In this document: one piece after another, positions 27,203-36,964 of the stretch | Layout of the letters: each line of letters opens with the position of its first letter | How positions within the stretch are numbered: the first letter of the stretch is position 1 | Source of the DNA: Streptomyces sp. NBC_01754 | GTDB lineage: Bacteria; Actinomycetota; Actinomycetes; Streptomycetales; Streptomycetaceae | Direction of reading: 5' to 3' | Length of the DNA: 64,000 nucleotides | Assembly: GCF_035918015.1 (NCBI RefSeq) | Contig: NZ_CP109132.1 | Coordinates: 372,001-436,000, forward strand | Notes under the pieces: model-generated | Told to the model about the DNA's origin: nothing | What the model saw: the letters and a program-made list of their open reading frames with translations, nothing else | Database searches by the model: none | Position numbers and translations under genes: made by a program

Positions 27203-28293
27203 ATGAGGCCGCAGTCGCGCAGGGCCAGACTCTGCGTCCCGTCTCCGAAAAGGAAGCCCACGCCTCAGGACGTCCGGTTCGACATCCCCTTCGACACACC
27301 CGTCAGCCCCTAATCTCGCGTACGCGCGCGAGCGCGCCATCTGCTCTGGGTGCAGGAGAGAGGACTTGTGCGCAGCCAGGCCGGCTTCGAGGAGTACCAG
27401 TCCTGGGATCTCTCGCAGGCGGCGGCGCGCACGTATCCCTACGCCTCGGCAGAGGACCTCATCGTCCTGATGAACTGGTTCTCCCTCGCCTTCCTCTTCG
27501 ATGACCAGTTCGACTCCGGTCAGCCCGACCGGGCGGACCGGATATCGGAGGTGGCTCGGGAGCTGATCCTCACACCCCTGCGTCCGGCGGGCGCCGCGCC
27601 ACGGGTGGTCTGCCCCATCACGTTGGCCTGGGCCGAAGTCTGGGAACAGCTTTCGAATGGCATGTCCCTGACCTGGCAGACGCGGTTCGCCGCCTCCTGG
27701 GGGCGCTTCCTGGCGGCGCACTGCGAAGAGGTGGACCTCGCCGCCGGAGGGCTGGCCGGGACGCTCGGGAGGGACGCCTACGTCGGCTTCCGGCGGCGTA
27801 CGGTCGGCATCCACCACAGCATCGACGCGGGCGAACGCAGCCGTCGCTTCGAGGTCCCGCCGGCCGCGATGGCGCATCCCCTGATGGAACGGATGCGGGA
27901 TGTGGCCTCGGACACCATCGGGTTCATGAACGACATTCACTCGTTCGAACGCGAGCGGCGCCGTGGGGACGGTCCAATCTCATCGCTGTCCTGCGCCGGG
28001 AGCGGAACTGCTCGTGGCAGGAAGCCACTGACGAGGCGTACCGCATGACGACCGCGTGCCTCGACGAGTACCTCGGCTTGCAGGCCGACGTCCCACGGAT
28101 GTGCGACGAACTGGGCCTCGACGACGACGCGCGGGCTCGGGTGTGGATGGGTGTGGAGGCCGTCCAGCACTGGATCAACGGCAACTACGAGCGGGCGCTG
28201 ACCACCGGCCGCTACGCGGCGGACAAGGACGGCCTGGTGGCCAGGGCCGAGTCCTCTGGGCAGGGTTCGGTGGACGACCTGCTGACCATGTGA
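27203..28293 (+). pseudogene. Class I terpene synthase, broken by a stop and a frameshift
   Basis: A terpene cyclase of about 360 residues when repaired. The N-terminus DVRFDIPFDTPVSP is followed by an in-frame TAA (27312-27314); the same frame then continues RVRARARHLLWVQERGLVR. The metal-binding DDxxD motif is intact as FLFDDQFDSG, and the NSE motif as NDIHSFERE. Just after it, at about 27970, one base is lost, and the protein continues in another frame as SNLIAVLRRERNCSWQEATD to 28293, including EYLGLQADVP and WINGNYERAL. Both catalytic motifs survive, so decay is recent or the sequence has errors. It converges on a conservon P450; terpene synthases and P450s often accompany conservons. 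Confidence 0.85.
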
Positions 28294-28335
28294 CGCGGCG
28301 CACGGCCCAGCCGGGTGACCAGCTGGGCCGTGACG

Positions 28336-29571
28336 TCAGAGTGCGAACTCGACGGGCAGGCTGTCCAGCCGGGACTCCCAGGTCGAAGCGGTGGAGGTGA
28401 GCTCGTCCGGCGGCACGGCCAGGCGCAGTCCCGGCAGCCGGTGCAGCAGGACGTCGACCGCCGTCTCGATGATGGCGTGGCCGATGTTCTGCGCGGGGCA
28501 TTCGTGCGGGCCTCCGCTGAAGGCGAGGTGCGAGGCGTTGCCGTCGACGGAGACGCCCGTGTCGGGGCGGATCTCGGGGTCGTGGTTGCCTGCCGCGAGG
28601 CCCAGGACGAGCAGATCGCCCTGCTTGACCGGGCAGCCGCCCAGTTCCAGGTCGGCGGTGGCGAACCGCCCCGGCAGCACGGCGAGAGGCGGTGAGTTCC
28701 ACATCACCTCCTCCACGACCGCGGACAGGTTCACCTGACCGCTCACCAGCCCGGACAGCCAGGAGGTGTCGGTGAGGATGAGCTGGAGCGTCCGGGCCAG
28801 CAGGTTGCTGGTCGTGGTGTGGGCCGTGATCAGCACCAGGCGCAGGTGGTTGACGACCTCGTCCTCGTCGGGTGTCGCGTGGTGTTCGATGAGGCCGGAC
28901 GCGAAGTCCGAGCCGGGTTCCTTGCGTTTGCGTGCGGCGAGCTCTCCGAGGATGCCCATGATGCGCTCGTTGTGCACAAGGGCGTCCGCGCCGCCCTTGA
29001 TGACCTGCTTGCTGGACTCGGCGAGGTTGCGCCCCTCCTTCGCCGCGAGTCCGAAGACGCGGGTCAGGACCAGCATCGGCAGGTACTCGGCGAACTCGGC
29101 GACCAGGTCGGCCTGTCCGGCGTCGGCGAACGCGTCGATCTGCTGGTTCGCGAAGTACGTGGCATGGCGGCGTACGCCGCGGCCCGCCATGGCGTACAGG
29201 TTGTCCGTCACCGCGCCGCGCAGCCGGCGGTGCGGCTCACCGTCCTGCGACACGCAGTCGGGACGCCAGCCCACCATCTGCATGAGTGGGGACGCGGGGT
29301 CCACCCGCCCCTCCTCGAAGTCCCGCCAGATGCGGGAGTCCCGGCTGAACTGCAAGGGGTTGTCGAGTACTCGTCGGTTCTCCCGGTAGCCGAGCACGAG
29401 CCAGGCCCGGACGTCGCCCTCCAGCAGCACGGGGGCGACAGACCCGTGCCGCTCACGTAGCTGGGCGTAGAGGGCCTGGGAGACGGTCTCGGCCCCGGAT
29501 CCGTAGAGCCGCGTGGGGTCCTCGCCGTGAACGACGGGGCAGCCGCCGGCGGGCCGGGTCGGGTCGTTCAT
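28336..29571 (-). CDS. cvnE: Cytochrome P450, CYP157-like conservon type
   Basis: A 411-residue cytochrome P450. The haem ligand is Cys358 in FSGGPHECPAQNIG, where the usual Gly two places after Cys is Ala. The I-helix reads LITAHTTTSN (His in place of the usual Gly). The K-helix reads VVEEVMWNSPP (285-295) and lacks the ExxR pair, as reported for the CYP157 family of Streptomyces, whose genes lie in conservons. Its ATG overlaps the cvnD stop as ATGA, so it is the conservon's fifth gene. The substrate is unknown. The broken terpene synthase converges on it 43 bases away. Confidence 0.9.
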   Translation of the reverse strand: MNDPTRPAGGCPVVHGEDPTRLYGSGAETVSQALYAQLRERHGSVAPVLLEGDVRAWLVLGYRENRRVLDNPLQFSRDSRIWRDFEEGRVDPASPLMQMVGWRPDCVSQDGEPHRRLRGAVTDNLYAMAGRGVRRHATYFANQQIDAFADAGQADLVAEFAEYLPMLVLTRVFGLAAKEGRNLAESSKQVIKGGADALVHNERIMGILGELAARKRKEPGSDFASGLIEHHATPDEDEVVNHLRLVLITAHTTTSNLLARTLQLILTDTSWLSGLVSGQVNLSAVVEEVMWNSPPLAVLPGRFATADLELGGCPVKQGDLLVLGLAAGNHDPEIRPDTGVSVDGNASHLAFSGGPHECPAQNIGHAIIETAVDVLLHRLPGLRLAVPPDELTSTASTWESRLDSLPVEFAL

Positions 29572-30173
29572 CGGGGCTCCAGGACTGCGGAAGAACGGTC
29601 TTTCAGGTGCCGGATGAGCGTGACGAGCACGTCACGGCTGGCCGACCGGCTTCGGGCGTCGAAGGACACGACCGGCGTGTGCGGGGGGATGTCCAAGGCG
29701 TCGCGGATCTCGTCGGCGGGGAATTCCTGGGAGTCCGGGAAGATGTTGAGCGCGATGACGAAGGGCACCTTCTGACGCTCCATCTCTTCGATCGCCCGGA
29801 AGCTCGAAGCCAGCCGGCGGGTGTCCACCAGCACGACGGCGCCGAGTGCTCCCTTGAACAATCCGTTCCACAGGAACCAGAACCGTTCCTGACCGGGGGT
29901 CCCGAACAGGTACAGCATGAGCGTGTCGCTGAGGCCGATCTTGCCGAAGTCCAGGCTGACGGTTGTCTCCGCCTTGTCGGCGACGCCGATGAGGTGATCG
30001 TCGTCGGCGCTCGCCTGGGTGAGGGTCTCCTCGGTGGTCAGTGGCTTGATGTCGCTGACCGAGCGGACCATGGTGGTTTTACCTGTGCCGAAACCTCCGG
30101 CGATCATCACCTTCACCGAGCGGGTGTCCCCGGCTGCGGTCCTGCCTTGTTGGTCAAAGCCGTTGAAGTCCAC
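29568..30173 (-). CDS. cvnD: Conservon small GTPase-like protein CvnD
   Basis: A 201-residue Ras-like ATP/GTP-binding protein of the CvnD family. Walker A is GGFGTGKTT (residues 26-34), the switch region shows DFGKIGL, and the G3-type motif is LFGTPGQERFWF. In conservons it is membrane-associated with CvnA-C and resembles eukaryotic G-protein switches. GTG 30173 is preferred because GGAGG lies 6 bases upstream; longer N-termini do not match the family. Its start lies inside the ancestral 3' end of cvnC, and its stop overlaps the P450 start. Confidence 0.93.
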   Translation of the reverse strand: MDFNGFDQQGRTAAGDTRSVKVMIAGGFGTGKTTMVRSVSDIKPLTTEETLTQASADDDHLIGVADKAETTVSLDFGKIGLSDTLMLYLFGTPGQERFWFLWNGLFKGALGAVVLVDTRRLASSFRAIEEMERQKVPFVIALNIFPDSQEFPADEIRDALDIPPHTPVVSFDARSRSASRDVLVTLIRHLKDRSSAVLEPR

Positions 30174-30184
30174 TGAGTACCTCC

Positions 30185-30526
30185 TCAAGGAGCGCGATGT
30201 CGGGCCCGCGGCCGGCCTCGTATGCCCGGAATGGGATCGCGGGCTTCGACGCGCCCTGCCTGGAGCAGGTCGGACAGCAGCACCGCGAGGATGTTGAAGG
30301 GCAGGTGGAGGTGAGCGCCGAGTTCGGCCACCGACAAGGGATCACGGCAGCGGCGGATGATCTCCTCGTACTCGTGCTGCATGCCCGAGGAGGGAACGCC
30401 CTGCGCTATGACGAGAGTCGCCACGTCAAGGATCGACGCCGAACTCCCCGGTCCGCTCCGTCCCCCGGTGAGGACGTAGTAGCGCTCAAGGCCGGGCGGG
30501 TCGGCCGGCCGGCGGAAGGCACTCAT
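30185..30526 (-). CDS. cvnC: Conservon protein CvnC (DUF742), C-terminus altered by frameshift
   Basis: A 113-residue DUF742 protein, the usual CvnC partner. RYYVLTGGRSGPGSS, FNILAVLLSDLLQAGRVEAR and EEIIRRCRDPLSVAELGAHL are typical. Near 30230 the frame departs from the family: the expected ending GRGPDIALLEEVLSGLQRL is encoded in another frame that stops at 30154. Instead the protein ends GIRGRPRARHRAP at 30185. The lesion replaces only about the last 20 residues, so partial function is possible. ATG 30526 overlaps the cvnB stop. Confidence 0.85.
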   Translation of the reverse strand: MSAFRRPADPPGLERYYVLTGGRSGPGSSASILDVATLVIAQGVPSSGMQHEYEEIIRRCRDPLSVAELGAHLHLPFNILAVLLSDLLQAGRVEARDPIPGIRGRPRARHRAP

Positions 30527-30936
30527 CCAGAGTGCTCCTCCAGTCGCGGCGTGGTGCCGAGGAGTTCACCCATTCGCCGGGCCAGGTCCCTCATCTGGTG
30601 GCCGAGGAGACCCTGGTCGAGGCCCTCACGGGCGAGGACACCGAGGTAGGTCTCCATGCCCGCCCGGACGACGAAGAGGTGCCCGCCGTCCACTTCGATC
30701 ATCGCCAGCCGCAGCTGCCCGGCGTGCTGCGGGAACTGCTCGGCGACCGGCTGGGCCAAGGCCTGCAATCCCGCCACGACGGCGGCGAAGCGGTCCACGT
30801 CGTCGGGGTCCTCGGCGCCGTACGAGGTGATGGCCTTGCCGTCATTGGAGGCCACGAGGGCGAAGCGGATTTCCTGGATGCTCTCCACGAGATCGCGGAG
30901 CGCCCAGCTCACGTCGGTTCCCTGGTAGGTCGTCAT
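30523..30936 (-). CDS. cvnB: Conservon Roadblock/LC7 protein CvnB
   Basis: A 137-residue Roadblock/LC7-domain protein. WALRDLVESIQEIRFALVAS and AMIEVDGGHLFVVRAGMETY are the family strands. In conservons it associates with the sensor CvnA and the GTPase CvnD. ATG 30936 is now only 8 bases from the end of an inserted IS701-family element, so its original upstream sequence, the cvnA 3' end, has been moved 1.4 kb away. No purine-rich ribosome site remains directly ahead of it. Its stop overlaps cvnC. The reading frame itself is intact. Confidence 0.93.
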   Translation of the reverse strand: MTTYQGTDVSWALRDLVESIQEIRFALVASNDGKAITSYGAEDPDDVDRFAAVVAGLQALAQPVAEQFPQHAGQLRLAMIEVDGGHLFVVRAGMETYLGVLAREGLDQGLLGHQMRDLARRMGELLGTTPRLEEHSG

Positions 30937-30944
30937 GGGACTAG

Positions 30945-32347
30945 TACTGCAACCGTGCTTGGCGTGACGGTGTGTCGTTGCGGTCGTTGTTCCTGTCATG
31001 GGCGGGGATTTCGGAGTCGGTGACGTGCGGCGGTGGGCGGCGGGGCTGAAGGAGGTGCATGAGCGTTTTGTGCACCGTTTTCAGCGTTCGGAGCCCCGGG
31101 AGTCAGCGTTGGCCTATATGCGTGGGCTGGTGTTGTCGCTGGAGCGGAAGAACGCGTGGACGGTCGCTGAGCAGGCGGGGCATGAACGGCCGGACCGTTT
31201 GCAGCGGCTGCTCAATACGTGCGACTGGGACGCTGACGAGGTCCGGGACGACATCCGGGAGTTCGTGATCGAAAACCTCGGTGACAAGCAGGCGGTGCTC
31301 GTCGTGGACGACACGGGGTTCCTGAAGAAAGGGATCCGCTCGGCCGGCGTTCAACGTCAGTACACCGGCACGGCCGGCCGGGTCGAGAACAGCCAGGTCG
31401 GCACGTTCCTCGCCTATGCCACCGATTCCGGTCACACGTTGATCGACCGGGAACTGTACCTGCCCGCGTCCTGGACCGACGACCGGGAACGCTGCCGTGC
31501 CGCCCCTGTCCCCGGCGAGGTCGCCTTCGCCACGAAGAACGACCACGCCAAGGCCATGATCGAGCGGGCCCTTGCCGCCCGGGTCCCGTTCGCGTGGCTG
31601 ACCGCTGATGAGGCATACGGCAGGTCAAGGGCTTGCGTTACTGGCTTGAACAGCGCGGGGTGTTCCACGTGCTGGCGACTCGCCGCACCGATACCGTCGT
31701 TACCGCCTCACGCATGGACCATCCCGTGGACGAACTGGTCGCCGGTCTGCCCCGGCAGGCGTGGAAGCGCCGTTCATGCGGCCGGGGCGCCCACGGCGAA
31801 CGCGTCTACGACTGGGCCCGGGCACCGATCCACCCCTGGCGCGAGGAAGGCGTCGAGCACTGGGTCCTGGCCCGCCGCGGCCTCACCGATCCCACCGAGA
31901 TCGCCTACTACGTGTGCTTCGCACCCGAAGGCACCACCCTGAACACCCTCCTGGCCGTGGCCGGCCGCCGCTGGACGATCGAGGAATGCTTCCAGACCGC
32001 GAAGAACGAATGCGGCCTCGACCACTACCAGGTCCGTAAATACCACGCCTGGTACCGCCACATCACCCTCGCCATGGCAGCCCACGCCTACCTGACCACA
32101 GTCCGCTCGCAGGAGCTCAAAAAGGGGGATCAAAACCGGGTGAACAGCACCTCGTGCCGCTGAGCCTGCCCGAAATCCGCTGTCTGACCGCCCACCTCGC
32201 AGCACGTCTCCTTCCCCCTGTCGCCCACGTCCTGCACTGGTCCCACTGGCGACGACGAGCACAACACCGAGCACGCATCAGCCACTACAAACGACGAGGC
32301 CACAGCCCATGAACTGAACCACCGTCATGTCAAACACGGTTGCAGTA
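30945..32347. mobile_element. IS701-family insertion sequence inside the conservon
   Basis: A 1,403-bp element with near-perfect ends: TACTGCAACCGTGCTTGGCG inward from 30945 and TACTGCAACCGTGTTTGACA inward from 32347. The identity continues to about 28 bases with four differences. It is flanked by CTAG on both sides (30941-30944 and 32348-32351), the expected 4-bp target duplication. The right-hand CTAG supplies the TAG stop of cvnA. The close match of the ends suggests a fairly recent insertion. Confidence 0.9.
30998..32312 (+). pseudogene. IS701-family transposase with two frameshifts
   Basis: Starts at ATG 30998. The first part includes AVLVVDDTGFLKKGIRSAGV with catalytic Asp and VPFAWLTADEAYG with the second Asp. 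At about 31621 a base is missing and the protein continues as VKGLRYWLEQRGVFHVLATR, then RRWTIEECFQTAKNECGLDH, carrying the catalytic Glu. A second single-base loss near 32136 leads to GEQHLVPLSLPEIRCLTAHL and the end at 32312. All catalytic residues remain, so the lesions are recent or are sequencing errors; as written it is inactive. Confidence 0.85.
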
Positions 32348-34084
32348 CTAGTCGCTCTCTTCGGTGCGGTGCTCGGTTGATGCGACACCGTCAGTGGCGG
32401 TGCCGCGGTCGTCGGATTCTGTGGAGGAGGACCCGTCGGTCGCCTTACCGGTCTCGCGTCCGGCGGCGGCGAAGGCAGCCAGTCCTGTGAATGAGGAGTC
32501 CGGTGGGACGGCCGGGGAGGCGCTCCGGTCGCTCTGGAGCGAACCGACGGCTGACGTTTCACGTCGGCTCCGGCGTCGGGGCAGGCCACCGGGCGTGGTC
32601 TCCGTGGAACTCCCGTCGCCGGAGGCCGCGAACGGGGCGGGATCGGCCTCCGGCGCTGTCGGCGCCGTGGTACCGGGTGCCGTCTGGGCCGACGAGGGCT
32701 GACGTGCGGCGGGCACGGGCGCGGCGGCCGGGCTGACTGTCGGCAGCGGCCGGAAATACTTGTGCGGCACGACGACCACGACGGACGTACCCAGCCACGG
32801 CGAGTCGGCGAAGGTGACACGGATGCCGTACCGGCGGGCGAGAGCACCGACCACCCGGAGCCCGATGTTGGCGTCCTCGGAGATACCGCCCAGACCCGCG
32901 CCGGGCATGGAACCCGCCAGCGCGTGTGCGGCCTCGCGCTTCTTCTCCTCGCTCAGCCCCTTGCCGGAGTCCTGGATCTCGATGCCGACTCCGTTGGGGA
33001 CCTCCTTGCCGGAGACGACCACCGGTTCGGTGGGCGGCGAATATCGGGCGGCGTTGTCCAGCAGGTGAGCGAGGATGAGCGCGAGGTGGTCCACCAGGCC
33101 GCCGTCGACGCCGAGTTCGGGCAGCTGGCGCAGTTCGACACGGTGGAAGTCCTTGACCCAGCCGACTCCACCGCGTACGACGCTGAGCAGACGCTGCGGT
33201 TCTTGCCACTGCCGGCCCGGGCGGGCGGAGCCACCGAGCACACCGATGCTCGCGGCGAGACAGTCTGCCGGTCCGATGGCCTGGTCGAGCTCCATCAGCC
33301 CCTGCGCGACCGCCGGCTGACGGCCGTGCTCGCCCTGCATCTCGTGCAGCCTGCCACGGAGCATGCTGGTCAGCACGTGGATACGGCTTCCGATGCCGAT
33401 GACGGCCTGTTCGGCCGATGTCGACCGGTCAAGCTCGGCCTCGATGCCCATCAGCGCGGTCCGCAGGGCCTTGGTCAGTCCGGCCTGTAGCTCGTCACCG
33501 GCACTCCCCCGCTGCTCCGCGGTGGGCAGGATGTCGTCGATGGCCTCGCCGGCACGCAGCCGTGTGATCGCGTCAGGCAGCTGCTTCTCGTTGAGCAGGT
33601 TCACCACGGCCAGATGGTGGTCCAGTCGTTCCTGCCAGGCTCCGGCCTGTTCGGCGGACTGTTTCTCGTGGGCCACGGCCTGTTCGGCCAGCCGCGCGTC
33701 CAGTTCCCGGGAACGCTCCGTGAGCTGCGTCTCGTACCACTGGGTCCGCTCGGCGAGCTGTGCGTTCCAGGCGGCGCGCTCGGCGGCGAAGCCGTCCTGC
33801 AACTCGGGGACGTGCTGCTGCCATTGCTGGGACTGCTCGGCCTGCCTGGTGTGTTATGCATCCTCCACCCGGTGCAGACGGGCGGAGGAACGTATGAAGA
33901 GGCCTACGCACAGGGTGCTGGCGGCCGTCGCCACGAGGCCGACGACAGCCGTGGATATGCGGTCCGAGCTCATGAACGTGGCGGTTACCGTACCGCCTCC
34001 AAGGCCCAGAGGCATCAGCCACCAGCCGTGCCGGGCAACAGGGGCCCGTGCCGCCGGAGGCGGTGTGGCGAGTTCCATCGACAT
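32348..34084 (-). pseudogene. cvnA: Conservon sensor kinase-like CvnA, interrupted by an in-frame TAA
   Basis: The full frame covers 578 residues. Residues 1-76 hold two membrane spans (WWLMPLGLGGGTVTATFM and TAVVGLVATAASTLCVGLF) and end with RLHRVEDA at a TAA (33854-33856). The same frame continues QAEQSQQWQQHVPELQDGF, a long coiled coil, then a histidine-kinase-like ATPase domain with HLLDNAARYSPP (N box), IQDSGKGLSEE (G1) and ANIGLRVVGALARRYG (G2), and a low-complexity Ser/Pro tail. The membrane part is thus cut from the ATPase part; internal starts such as TTG 33802 might give a soluble fragment. The stop codon lies in the target duplication of the adjoining IS. Confidence 0.85.
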
Positions 34085-34718
34085 CCTTCGAGGGAGATGC
34101 GGTCGAACAAGGGGTGCAAGGGGGACGGCTCTTGCTGGCCCGCATCACAAAAAACAGCCAGTCACGGGCGCATCAACTCGCGACGGCAGTGGGGAGCTTA
34201 TCGGGCACAGGCCGGAAATGATCAATTCCCCCGCACTGCCGGGGTGAGCATCCGGCCACTCTCAGCGAGGGGCCCCGGGTCCACCCCGGGCCCCTCGACC
34301 GTGCCCCTCGGGTGCCCGCCCGGCCCTTTCGCCCCATGCGTTCACGGCCCGGGCCGTGGACGACGCGCTGCCGCCGTTCCCGGTGCGTGACCAGGTGGGT
34401 CGGCTTCCACCCGGCCCCCTGCGCGGACCTCGGACCCGCCTTCCGCGAACGGGACCCGCGTCGGATCGTCGCCACCCGCTGGGGCCGACGCACCATCAGC
34501 CGCGAAGGGCGCGCCACCGGACCGGCCGGTGCCGGTGGGTGCCCTCGGGTGACAGCGCACCAGCGAGAGTGTGCCGGCCCCGCGCCGGAATGATCACGCA
34601 TCCGGATCCCGATGACGTGCTTGCCTTACGTCACAGGTAATCGTCTCGGCCCGCCCGCGCAGGCAGTATGGGGATTCCTCCGCGTCGAAGGACGCGGATC
34701 AGGACGGAGGAGTCAGCC
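34085..34718. other. Intergenic region upstream of cvnA
   Basis: 634 bases between divergent genes. Frames on both strands are low-complexity and unsupported. It holds the hairpin at 34266-34297. The GGAGGA at 34706-34711 is the ribosome site of the next gene. Confidence 0.45.
34266..34297. terminator. GC-rich hairpin
   Basis: CGAGGGGCCC (34266-34275) and GGGCCCCTCG (34288-34297) are exact complements, with partial pairing inside (CGGGT/ACCCC). No T-run. It lies in a divergent intergenic region, so its role is unclear. Confidence 0.45.
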
Positions 34719-35162
34719 ATGTCCGTATCCGCACCCACCAACACCCGCGCCACGATAGACGAGTTGCTGCGCAGAATCGGCGAGGGCGACCCCGAGCGCA
34801 TCGCGGAGATGTACGCCGAGCAGGTCGACTGGAAGCTGAACTGGCCGCAGAACGAACACGGCCGTACCGCCACGCCGTGGATCCGTCACCGGTCCGCCCG
34901 GGCCGACGCGGCTGACCACTACCGCGAGATCGCCGCCCATCATGTGCCGGAGCAGGTGGCCACCGAGATCGATCGCATCCTCACCGACGGGGACGACGCG
35001 ATCGTGCTCGGCGAGATCCGCCAGACCGCCCGCCCCACCGGACGGGGATATCGCGCGCGGTTCGCTCTGCATCTCACGGTTGTGGACGGCCTCGTCACCC
35101 GGCACCATGTCTACGAGGACAGCCTCGCCGTCGCCGAGGCATTCGACACGGAGGACCGGTGA
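34719..35162 (+). CDS. SnoaL-like / NTF2-fold protein
   Basis: A 147-residue protein of the SnoaL-like (NTF2 cone fold) superfamily. TIDELLRRIGEGDPERIAEM and EMYAEQVDWKLNWP at the start, and FALHLTVVDGLVTRHHVYED at the end, are the typical helix and strand blocks. Such proteins are small cyclases, isomerases or polyketide-associated enzymes, and many have no known substrate; none is evident here. ATG 34719 follows GGAGGA at 8 bases. It appears monocistronic. Confidence 0.85.
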   Translation: MSVSAPTNTRATIDELLRRIGEGDPERIAEMYAEQVDWKLNWPQNEHGRTATPWIRHRSARADAADHYREIAAHHVPEQVATEIDRILTDGDDAIVLGEIRQTARPTGRGYRARFALHLTVVDGLVTRHHVYEDSLAVAEAFDTEDR

Positions 35163-35456
35163 CGGGCCACCAGACACCGCTCCGGACCGGTGATCGCCCG
35201 GAAGCACTTCGGCACCGCCGGGCGGTGCTGCCGCAAGAGCGCTGCCGGGCCGATGTGCGGTTCGGCGAGTGACCACAAGGAGCCAGGGCATGCCCGGTCG
35301 TCCGAGCACGCGTTGACGTCCAGGCCGTGAGCGGCCTGTCATCGCGTGCCGCCCTTACCGCTGCGGCACAGCGAACCTCTCCCTGCCCGGAGTCATCGGC
35401 GCGCTGTCGTGCGCCGGATGGCCGGGCATCGCTGTCGGATTGTCCGAGGGATCTTT

Positions 35457-36797
35457 GTGCCGTCCGTCTCCTCCTCCGAATCCGGTTCCGGTCGGCCTGT
35501 CCGTCCACCTCTGTGGCGGGATGGCGACTTCCGTAGGCTCTGGGTGGGCCAGTCGGTCTCCCAACTCGGCGAACACGCCGCCCTGTTGATTCTGCCGCTC
35601 TTCGCCGTACTGACGCTCGGCGCCGGCTTCGGCCAGTTGGGCGTCCTCCGCGCGGTGGGGCAGGCGCCGATCCCGTTGCTCTCGCTGTTCGTCGGCGCAT
35701 GGGTGGACAACTGGCGGACGCGCACCGTGATGGTGCCGGCAGACGTCGGCCGGAGCTTGATACTGGTCGCCGTCGCGTCGGCCGCTCTCGTCGGCCGGCT
35801 CGGTCTGTCCGCGCTGCTGGTGGCCGCCTTCGCCGTGGGCGCCTTGTCCGTCTTCTTCGACGTCGCCTATCAGGCCTCCCTCGTACGGCTGATGAGCCGC
35901 GATCAGCTGGTACGGGCCAAGAGCGCGCTCGAGGGCAGCCGGTCCGCGGCGCAGATCGGTGGTCCGGCCCTCGGTGGTGCGCTGGTGTCCCTGCTGTCGG
36001 CACCGGTCGCCGCCGTCTCCGGCGCCCTGTTCTTCGCGCTGTCGTTCCTGTCGATCCGACGGATCCGTCACCGCGAACCGGTCCCGGAGCGGAAGAGGCA
36101 CCCGCCCCGGATCTGGCGGCGGATCGGTGAGGGCCTCCGTTTCGTCGTCGGCGATCCCACGCTGCGTACCGTGTGCCTCGCCTCGGCCGCCTTCCAGTTC
36201 TCCTTCGCGGCCGTGATGACCCTCTATCTGCTGTTCCTGCCTCGGGAACTCCACCTGTCGGGCACCGCCATCGGACTGTCGCTCGCGGCGACGGGACCGG
36301 GCGCGCTCCTGGGCTCGCTGCTGGCCGCACGTCTGCCGAGCCGGTTCGGCCACGGTGCGGTGCTCGTGTCCGCGGCGGCGCTCGGCGACGGCGCGTTTCT
36401 GTGTGTACCGGCGCTGCACGGCTCCCCCGCCGTGACCGTTCCCGCGCTCCTCGCGGCCGGCTTCGTGTTCGGGGCCGGCGGCCAGTTGGTGACTGTCACG
36501 GTGATGGCCGTCCGGCAGGCCGTCACTCCGGACGGGACGCAAGGCCGGGTGGCCGCCACGATCACCTTTGCCGGCATGGGACTGAGCCCGCTGGGTTCCC
36601 TGTTCGGCGGGTTCCTCGCGTCCCAGTGGGGGCTACGCGCCGGCCTGCTGGCGGCGGTCGCGGGCATGACGCTGTCCCCCGTGCTGATGGCCCTGTCCCC
36701 GCTCGCACGCCTGGGCCGGTCTCTTCCGGCCCCCGCGTCACCCCCTGCCGGGCCACCGCCTCACCACCTCCGCGTGCCGGGACGGCGAGGGGAATGA
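35457..36797 (+). CDS. MFS transporter
   Basis: A 446-residue major facilitator superfamily exporter with about 12 spans. The N-terminal RLWVGQSVSQLGEHAALLIL and the A-motif-like VGAWVDNWRTRTVMVPADV are typical of the enterobactin exporter / macrolide efflux (MFS_3) branch. A second set of spans follows a cytoplasmic loop (PERKRHPPRIWRRIGEGLRF). GTG 35457 has GAGGGA five bases upstream and is preferred; ATG 35418 and earlier codons give unlikely extensions. The substrate is unknown. A short tail of Pro/Arg ends the protein. Confidence 0.85.
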   Translation: MPSVSSSESGSGRPVRPPLWRDGDFRRLWVGQSVSQLGEHAALLILPLFAVLTLGAGFGQLGVLRAVGQAPIPLLSLFVGAWVDNWRTRTVMVPADVGRSLILVAVASAALVGRLGLSALLVAAFAVGALSVFFDVAYQASLVRLMSRDQLVRAKSALEGSRSAAQIGGPALGGALVSLLSAPVAAVSGALFFALSFLSIRRIRHREPVPERKRHPPRIWRRIGEGLRFVVGDPTLRTVCLASAAFQFSFAAVMTLYLLFLPRELHLSGTAIGLSLAATGPGALLGSLLAARLPSRFGHGAVLVSAAALGDGAFLCVPALHGSPAVTVPALLAAGFVFGAGGQLVTVTVMAVRQAVTPDGTQGRVAATITFAGMGLSPLGSLFGGFLASQWGLRAGLLAAVAGMTLSPVLMALSPLARLGRSLPAPASPPAGPPPHHLRVPGRRGE

Positions 36798-36964
36798 CCT
36801 CGCCTCAGCCGAAGGCCCCGGCCCGTGCGCAGAGTGCGTTCCGCCGACTCGTCGCCGCCGGGCTACCGGCCGGCGCTTCGTGGCGGGCGTCCGGGTCGTG
36901 CGACCGGACTCACCGCACTGGGCCGGCCGGGCGTGAGGCGGGACGGCGTCAACCGGGTGCGGGA

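Noticed and set aside
34173..34601. Overlapping frames on both strands upstream of the SnoaL-like gene
   Set aside because: No domain, low-complexity residues, and the interval contains a hairpin; treated as non-coding.
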